Positions 13,492-13,502 of a stretch of 13,502 nt of DNA are shown piece by piece; within the stretch, counting starts at the first letter, position 1, and each line of letters starts with the position of its first letter. Origin of the DNA: an uncultured Bacillota bacterium (GTDB taxonomy: Bacteria; Bacillota; Clostridia; Oscillospirales; Oscillospiraceae); assembly GCA_937890735.1 (NCBI GenBank), contig CALACZ010000092.1, forward strand, positions 1 to 13,502, read 5' to 3'. Made by a program: the position numbers and the translations under genes. The notes below the pieces were generated by a model, which saw nothing but the letters and a program-made list of their open reading frames with translations, made no database searches and was not told the DNA's origin.

Positions 13492-13502
13492 GAAAAGTCG
13501 AT

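Overview
The window looks like chromosomal DNA of a GC-rich Firmicute, most likely a gut-type clostridium of the Oscillospiraceae/Ruminococcaceae kind. The basis is the class I heat-shock operon in the order hrcA-grpE-dnaK-dnaJ behind a CIRCE operator, strong AGGAGG ribosome sites, sigma-A-like promoters, high GC and a Firmicutes-type gene set. The family assignment is inference; genus cannot be read from this sequence.

Layout. Positions 1-2371 hold comEC (DNA uptake channel) on the plus strand. Then come a metal-dependent amidohydrolase (2440-3228) with its own promoter, and a ROK-family sugar kinase (3261-4214). A gene-free stretch (4215-4653) carries five copies of a GTAGGGG-headed hairpin repeat, three direct and two inverted, at about 78-bp spacing. 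Next is glucose-6-phosphate isomerase (pgi, 4654-5937) with a terminator. The kinase and pgi would supply two successive steps of glucose entry into glycolysis if the kinase is a glucokinase.

Positions 6069-11145 are the heat-shock operon: sigma-A promoter, extended CIRCE, hrcA (TTG start), grpE, dnaK, a very strong 17-bp stem-loop, dnaJ, and terminator-like hairpins. HrcA represses at CIRCE. DnaK, DnaJ and GrpE form the ATP-driven chaperone cycle.

The right end is on the minus strand. An NSS-family sodium symporter gene (11144-12166) seems to have lost its middle (TM7 to TM10) by an in-frame deletion. Upstream of it are a promoter with a palindrome in its spacer and a striking 360-bp run of back-to-back inverted repeats (12272-12627). 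Beyond this lies a membrane protein (12658-13431) with an N-terminal zinc ribbon, one TM segment, a long coiled coil and a C-terminal His/Cys metal knuckle.

The best candidate for something undescribed is the hairpin chain at 12272-12627: about eleven consecutive stem-loops with almost no unpaired DNA, two of them sharing a loop but with different, compensating stems, and several with alternative pairings. The second is the 4248-4589 repeat array, where two copies differ by a compensatory base-pair change. The third is the internally deleted transporter.
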